Shown here: positions 60,134 through 64,000 of the stretch, piece after piece | How the letters are laid out: every line of letters starts with the position of its first letter | Position numbering within the stretch: position 1 is the stretch's first letter | NCBI RefSeq assembly: GCF_030252325.1 | Contig: NZ_CP126981.1 | Location: 1,054,001-1,118,000 of the forward strand | Origin: Candidatus Mycobacterium wuenschmannii | Lineage (GTDB): Bacteria; Actinomycetota; Actinomycetes; Mycobacteriales; Mycobacteriaceae | DNA: 64,000 nucleotides | Direction of reading: 5' to 3' | Translations under genes and position numbers: made by a program | The notes under the pieces: model-generated | Told to the model about the DNA's origin: nothing | Seen by the model: only the letters and a program-made list of their open reading frames with translations | Database searches by the model: none

Positions 60134-60889
60134 CTAGTTGCCGAAGCCGCCGCGCTGCGGTGCCGGCGACGCAGCCGGTCCGCCGGGGCCCTGCAGATGG
60201 CCGGCCGCGAAGTCGGCACCCTGGGCGATGAAGCTGCCGTCCTCGACGTAGCTGTTGTGCGCGGAGAAGTTCATCCCGTCAGAGCAGACCGGATCCTCGG
60301 TGGCGCAGACCTCGATGGTCTTGGCCTGATACAGCGGCCCGATAACGAGTTGTGGCTGTCCCAAGAAGTTCATCGCCCGCACGTTGGGCGTTCCGAAGAG
60401 CACCACGGCGGCGACGTGGTCGGCGACTGCCGGGTCGAGCGGCTTGGGGATGGTCGCCGGATCGACGTCTTGCGGCACCGAGTCGGGGACCGCGGGGGAC
60501 GTCACGAAGCCCGCGACGGCCGCGCCCTGAGAAAATCCGCCGAGCACCATTCGCGTCTTGGGGCAGATCCCGGCCTCCGACACGACGTGGGCGCCTGCGT
60601 CGCGAATGCCGTCGAGACCGGTCGACCACTGATCACTGGCCGGGTAATTCACCGGGTAGACGTCCAGCGACTTTCCACCGAGACGGTCACGCAGCGCGTC
60701 CACGAACGCCTGGCCTGTGGGCCCGACCCCGGGTTCCTCACCGGTGCCACGCGCGAAGACCACCTGTGTATCGGGACATGACGCAGCCGAAGCTGACGGG
60801 AGGACACCGGTTGGCAGAGCGGTAAATCCAAGGCCCCACGCCGCGGTCACCGCGGCACCGACTAGACGAGAGACGCCACGCGCATTCAT
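60134..60889 (-). CDS. Secreted cutinase family serine esterase
   Basis: The 251-residue protein has a signal peptide (MNARGVSRLVGAAVTAAWGL) and the cutinase fold: VFARGTGEEPGVGPTGQAF, Ser120 in GGFSQGAAVAGF, Asp199 in CATEDPVC and His211 in FSAHNSY. The Cys pair brackets the active site. Mycobacterial cutinase-like proteins hydrolyse lipid or polyester substrates. ATG 60889 is preferred for the signal peptide; ATG 60907 is possible. Confidence 0.88.
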   Translation of the reverse strand: MNARGVSRLVGAAVTAAWGLGFTALPTGVLPSASAASCPDTQVVFARGTGEEPGVGPTGQAFVDALRDRLGGKSLDVYPVNYPASDQWSTGLDGIRDAGAHVVSEAGICPKTRMVLGGFSQGAAVAGFVTSPAVPDSVPQDVDPATIPKPLDPAVADHVAAVVLFGTPNVRAMNFLGQPQLVIGPLYQAKTIEVCATEDPVCSDGMNFSAHNSYVEDGSFIAQGADFAAGHLQGPGGPAASPAPQRGGFGN

Positions 60890-61027
60890 AGCGCAGAAGA
60901 TTCCCATACCAATGCTTGTCCAAACTAAGAATTCTCTGGGCTTAGCCTGAGCGTGCCGACGGCAGCGCTATAAACTTCGGCGATCCGCCCATTGATCATG
61001 AGTTGGGCAGCGCCACAGAGTGATTCA

Positions 61028-62143
61028 TCACAGGCTATCGATGCTGGTCGGCGCGTCGTCCACTTTCACCAACCGCACGCGCGGCTGCTCCGGCACGCGC
61101 TCGCTGAGAAACCAGCGGAAGGCCAGGTTGCCGCGCGGATAGTCAAGTGTGGTCAGCGAATTCGGGTGTGTCGTCAAGCCGCGCGATAGCACGATGGTCA
61201 CCGACCCGTCCGCATTGGGCACCGCACTGTGGCCGTTTACCGAGCACCGTGCGTCGCTCACGCCGTGAGTGGCCATGAATTGGTTCCACACCACCAGATT
61301 CCAGAACCGGCAGTCCGGCGGGCGGTGGGTGATGACCAGGGCTTCGTCTTCGTCGAGTACGAAGCTGCCGTAGGAGTAGCAGGCGTCGCGGGCGGACCAG
61401 CCGAAGTTGGCGTCCGGCACTTGGTATGGCTCGGCGAATTCATTTGCTGCGTGTGAGATTTCGTGGCCGAGCGAATGCGCTTTGTCGACGCGCGCGCCCA
61501 CGGCCAACGGGATGATCGCGAACATGGTCCGCAACCACACGGCGCTGGCTCGCAGCTTTGCCGCCGTCTCTGCATCGCCGTGCCGGATGGCCTCGGGCTC
61601 GTCGAGCGATTCGATGTTCCAGCGCACCCGGCGGCCGGTTTGCGGATCCGCCTGATAGTCGCGGGTCATCAACACCGCGGCGTCGGGTGTCGGTCCGAGC
61701 TCGAACGAGAAGTTGCCATCGGCGTCGACGTCGATCTCGTCGTCACGCACGATCGCGACGATCCGATCCGACCAGGCCCCCGGGGACGGTTCGTTGTACG
61801 CGGTCAACGAGAAATAGACACTGTCGCCGCGATTGCCGCTGACGCGATAGCGCCGGCCGGGATCCACCGGGCAGATGTAGTAATAAGCATCGGTGTTGTC
61901 GCCGCCCCAGCGCCGGTCCCGCCGGAAGGGCGTATTGACCGCGACGAAGACGGGTCGGCTCGGCTCACCGAACAAGCAGGTGTCGAACGCGACGCCCAGC
62001 GTGGTGGCAAGCATGCGGTAGCCGTCGGCGATCTGCTGATCGTCGGCGACCGCCCGTTCGCCGTCGAGAAACGAGCGGTCCAACCCGCCGAGCGTGTCGA
62101 GCAATTCACGCCATGCGGCGGTGGACTCGTGCTGATCGGTCAT
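61028..62143 (-). CDS. DUF1214 domain protein
   Basis: The 371-residue protein has DAYYYICPVDPGRRYRVSGN and GNRGDSVYFSLTAYNEPSPG, plus a C-terminal YPRGNLAFRWFLSERVPE segment typical of DUF1214. Its function is not established. It overlaps the TetR gene upstream by four bases (ATGA), and a sulfotransferase-like gene is divergent from them, a common mycobacterial arrangement. Confidence 0.8.
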   Translation of the reverse strand: MTDQHESTAAWRELLDTLGGLDRSFLDGERAVADDQQIADGYRMLATTLGVAFDTCLFGEPSRPVFVAVNTPFRRDRRWGGDNTDAYYYICPVDPGRRYRVSGNRGDSVYFSLTAYNEPSPGAWSDRIVAIVRDDEIDVDADGNFSFELGPTPDAAVLMTRDYQADPQTGRRVRWNIESLDEPEAIRHGDAETAAKLRASAVWLRTMFAIIPLAVGARVDKAHSLGHEISHAANEFAEPYQVPDANFGWSARDACYSYGSFVLDEDEALVITHRPPDCRFWNLVVWNQFMATHGVSDARCSVNGHSAVPNADGSVTIVLSRGLTTHPNSLTTLDYPRGNLAFRWFLSERVPEQPRVRLVKVDDAPTSIDSL

Positions 62144-62715
62144 CCGCTGATTCCTCTCGTGATCAGTGCGGCCGTGCGGCCGACCCAGGCATCGTCGAGC
62201 GCGTCTCCGCGGGTCAGCAGTGCGAGAAACGTCGTACCCGCCACCACCTCGACGACTTCCGCGGCGCTGACGTCGGACCGGGCCTCGCCGCGCGCGACGG
62301 CATCGGCAAGGCGGTCCGCCAGGCCCCGGGACAGAAGGTCGCCGAACCGCTCCAACAGCGCCGCGTGCAGGGTCAGGTCGGCGGCCATCTCGCCGACCAG
62401 GCCCGGCAGCGCGGCGCGCGCCGCCGGGGTGGTCAGCACCGCCGCGGTGCGGCCGACGATCTCGCGAACGTCGCCGGCCAGTGAGCCGGTATCGGGAAGC
62501 ACGGTCGCCTCGCTGATCGGGAAGACGGCCTCGTGCACCAGGTGCGCCTTGCTCGGCCAGCGCCGATAGATCGCGGGTTTGCTGGTGCCGGCCCGGCGCG
62601 CGATGGCATCGACCGACAGGTCGGCGTAGCCGGTTTCGGCGAGGAGCTCGACAGCTGCCCTCAACACGGCACCATCGATGCGCTTGTTGCGGGGCCGGCC
62701 AAGCTCTGTCGTCAT
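62140..62715 (-). CDS. TetR family transcriptional regulator
   Basis: The 191-residue regulator has HTH motif VDAIARRAGTSKPAIYRRWP at about 35-54. The stop overlaps the DUF1214 start by four bases, so the two are coupled. It is divergent from the sulfotransferase gene with only 28 bases between the two starts, so the operator must lie there and control both directions. Confidence 0.86.
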   Translation of the reverse strand: MTTELGRPRNKRIDGAVLRAAVELLAETGYADLSVDAIARRAGTSKPAIYRRWPSKAHLVHEAVFPISEATVLPDTGSLAGDVREIVGRTAAVLTTPAARAALPGLVGEMAADLTLHAALLERFGDLLSRGLADRLADAVARGEARSDVSAAEVVEVVAGTTFLALLTRGDALDDAWVGRTAALITRGISG

Positions 62716-62743
62716 TACGAAACTCAGAGTAACATAATTCGGC

Positions 62744-63985
62744 GTGACGGACGCCGCCCCTGTTCAGCTCGACGACCTATCCACCCCGCGCTTCAGCCCC
62801 GAGGTCGAGCAGATCCGCGACCTGATGGCCGGAATGGCGGCGCAGTGCCCGCTCGATGCCGACGCCCTGCACGACAAGGCCGTCGCGGAGACGGGCCTGA
62901 CCGACTTCGGGCCCGACGACTACCGCGAGCGCATCGAGGTCTACCTGGCTGCCTTGCGTGAGATCGACGGCCTGCACGGCCCCGGCATCGTGAACTTCCA
63001 TGCGCAGACCTTGCAACTGCTGAAAAATCGGCTGCTGCTCAGCGATCTAGTGGCCCGCCATCCACAGATCCGAGACATCGATCTGCTGCCGCCAATCGTG
63101 ATTGCGGGTCTGCCGCGAACCGGCACGACCCACCTCCACAACCTGCTGGCCGCCGGCCCGACCTTCCGGACCATTTCGTACTGGGAGAGTGTCGAGCCCT
63201 TCCCCCTACCGGCCGAGCGGGGAATCGAGCCGGATCCGCGTAAGGGGCGAATGGACGCCGCCGTGGCTTTCATGAACGCCGCAATGCCGCATTTCCCGCT
63301 GATGCACGAAATGACCACCGAGCACGTGCACGAGGAGATCCAGCTGCTGGCCAACGACTTCTCGACGATGCTGTTCGAGACGCTTGCCCACGTACCGCGG
63401 TGGCGCGACTACTACCTGTCACACGATCAGACGTCGTCGTACGAACACCTGCGCCTGCAGCTGCAGGCCCTGCAATTTCTTCGGGGCGGCCGACGCTGGC
63501 TGCTGAAATCGCCGCAGCATCTCGAGCAGTTGCCGGTGCTGGACGCTGTGTTCCCCGGTGCCGTCGTGGTGTGCACACACCGCGATCCGGTGCCGGTGGT
63601 GCTGTCCATGATGGCGATGCTGACCTACACGGCGCGGATGCACCGCTCGCCGGTCCCGGTGCACGAGATCGCGGCGTCGTGGTCGGTTCGGCTCGAACAG
63701 ATGCTGGATGCCCTCGTCCGCGATCGTGACCTGATTCCCGAGGAACGGTCGATCGACGTCCGCTTCGATGACTTCATGGCCGACGAACTCGGCACAGTGG
63801 AGCGGATCTACGCGCTCGCCGGGGAAACGCTGACCGCCCAGGCGCGCGCGGCGATGGTCGACTATCTGGACGACCACCGGAGAGGCCGATTGGGCACGAT
63901 CGCGACGTCGGCCGAGATGTTCGGGCTCGACGAGCGCGATCTGCCCAACCGGTTCGCTCGCTATCGCGAGCGGTTCTCAGTCTGA
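62744..63985 (+). CDS. Sulfotransferase family protein
   Basis: The 413-residue protein has the PAPS-binding P-loop-like motif AGLPRTGTTHLHNLL at about 121-135 and downstream GRRWLLKSPQHLEQL and VVVCTHRDPVPVVLS, as in stf-type mycobacterial sulfotransferases. It probably sulfates a hydroxyl on a lipid or sterol. GTG start 28 bases from the divergent tetR; its stop is 15 bases from the window end. Confidence 0.87.
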   Translation: MTDAAPVQLDDLSTPRFSPEVEQIRDLMAGMAAQCPLDADALHDKAVAETGLTDFGPDDYRERIEVYLAALREIDGLHGPGIVNFHAQTLQLLKNRLLLSDLVARHPQIRDIDLLPPIVIAGLPRTGTTHLHNLLAAGPTFRTISYWESVEPFPLPAERGIEPDPRKGRMDAAVAFMNAAMPHFPLMHEMTTEHVHEEIQLLANDFSTMLFETLAHVPRWRDYYLSHDQTSSYEHLRLQLQALQFLRGGRRWLLKSPQHLEQLPVLDAVFPGAVVVCTHRDPVPVVLSMMAMLTYTARMHRSPVPVHEIAASWSVRLEQMLDALVRDRDLIPEERSIDVRFDDFMADELGTVERIYALAGETLTAQARAAMVDYLDDHRRGRLGTIATSAEMFGLDERDLPNRFARYRERFSV

Positions 63986-64000
63986 CGTCCGCTCAGGCCG

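Overview
The window is high-GC actinobacterial DNA from a non-tuberculous Mycobacterium or Mycolicibacterium. This is inferred from gene content and order: mctB, an mmpS-mmpL pair, a secreted PE-PPE-type hydrolase, a cutinase, DUF732 and DUF1214 proteins, many GTG starts, and a left end that follows the known Mycobacterium tuberculosis order from steA to der. No species can be named from the sequence alone.

Layout. (1) 1-12.3 kb is a conserved housekeeping block: steA (partial), mctB, pyrG, a Nudix hydrolase, xerD, a convergent O-methyltransferase, then a tightly coupled parA-scpA-scpB-rluB-cmk-der operon in which each junction is a 4-base ATGA or GTGA overlap. (2) 12.3-15.7 kb holds a TauE-like permease, a DUF3060 protein, an MDR oxidoreductase, tRNA-Pro(GGG), a heavily frameshifted DUF336 pseudogene and a TenA-like protein. 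(3) 15.7-18.5 kb is a stress-regulation group: GlsB-like membrane protein, orphan LuxR-type response regulator, GAF-ANTAR protein, CsbD-like protein and STAS protein. Two of these genes have SigF-like promoter strings. (4) 18.96-25.15 kb is a six-gene carbohydrate cluster on two converging strands: acyl-CoA dehydrogenase-like protein, PIG-L deacetylase/methyltransferase fusion and four glycosyltransferases. It probably makes an unassigned glycoconjugate. (5) 25.4-28.0 kb holds an SRPBCC protein, a secreted PE-PPE hydrolase and a DIP1984 protein around a 676-base AT-richer gap. (6) 28.3-40.2 kb is a polyketide locus: antiporter, halogenase-like flavoprotein, single-module type I PKS (KS-AT-DH-KR-ACP), ABC exporter and a second flavoprotein. 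(7) 40.4-47.6 kb holds an adenylate cyclase, an mmpS-mmpL pair with a 21-base palindrome upstream, an MFS transporter and small secreted or small proteins. (8) 47.9-64 kb is accessory metabolism typical of environmental mycobacteria: CoA-ligase-like enzyme, class II aldolase, amidohydrolase, flavin-dependent oxidoreductase, SDR, sugar isomerase, P450 with TetR, cutinase, DUF1214, TetR and sulfotransferase.

The two strongest candidates for undescribed biology are the glycosyltransferase/PIG-L cluster and the halogenase-like/PKS/ABC locus. All functions are read from motifs and gene context; no database search was run.
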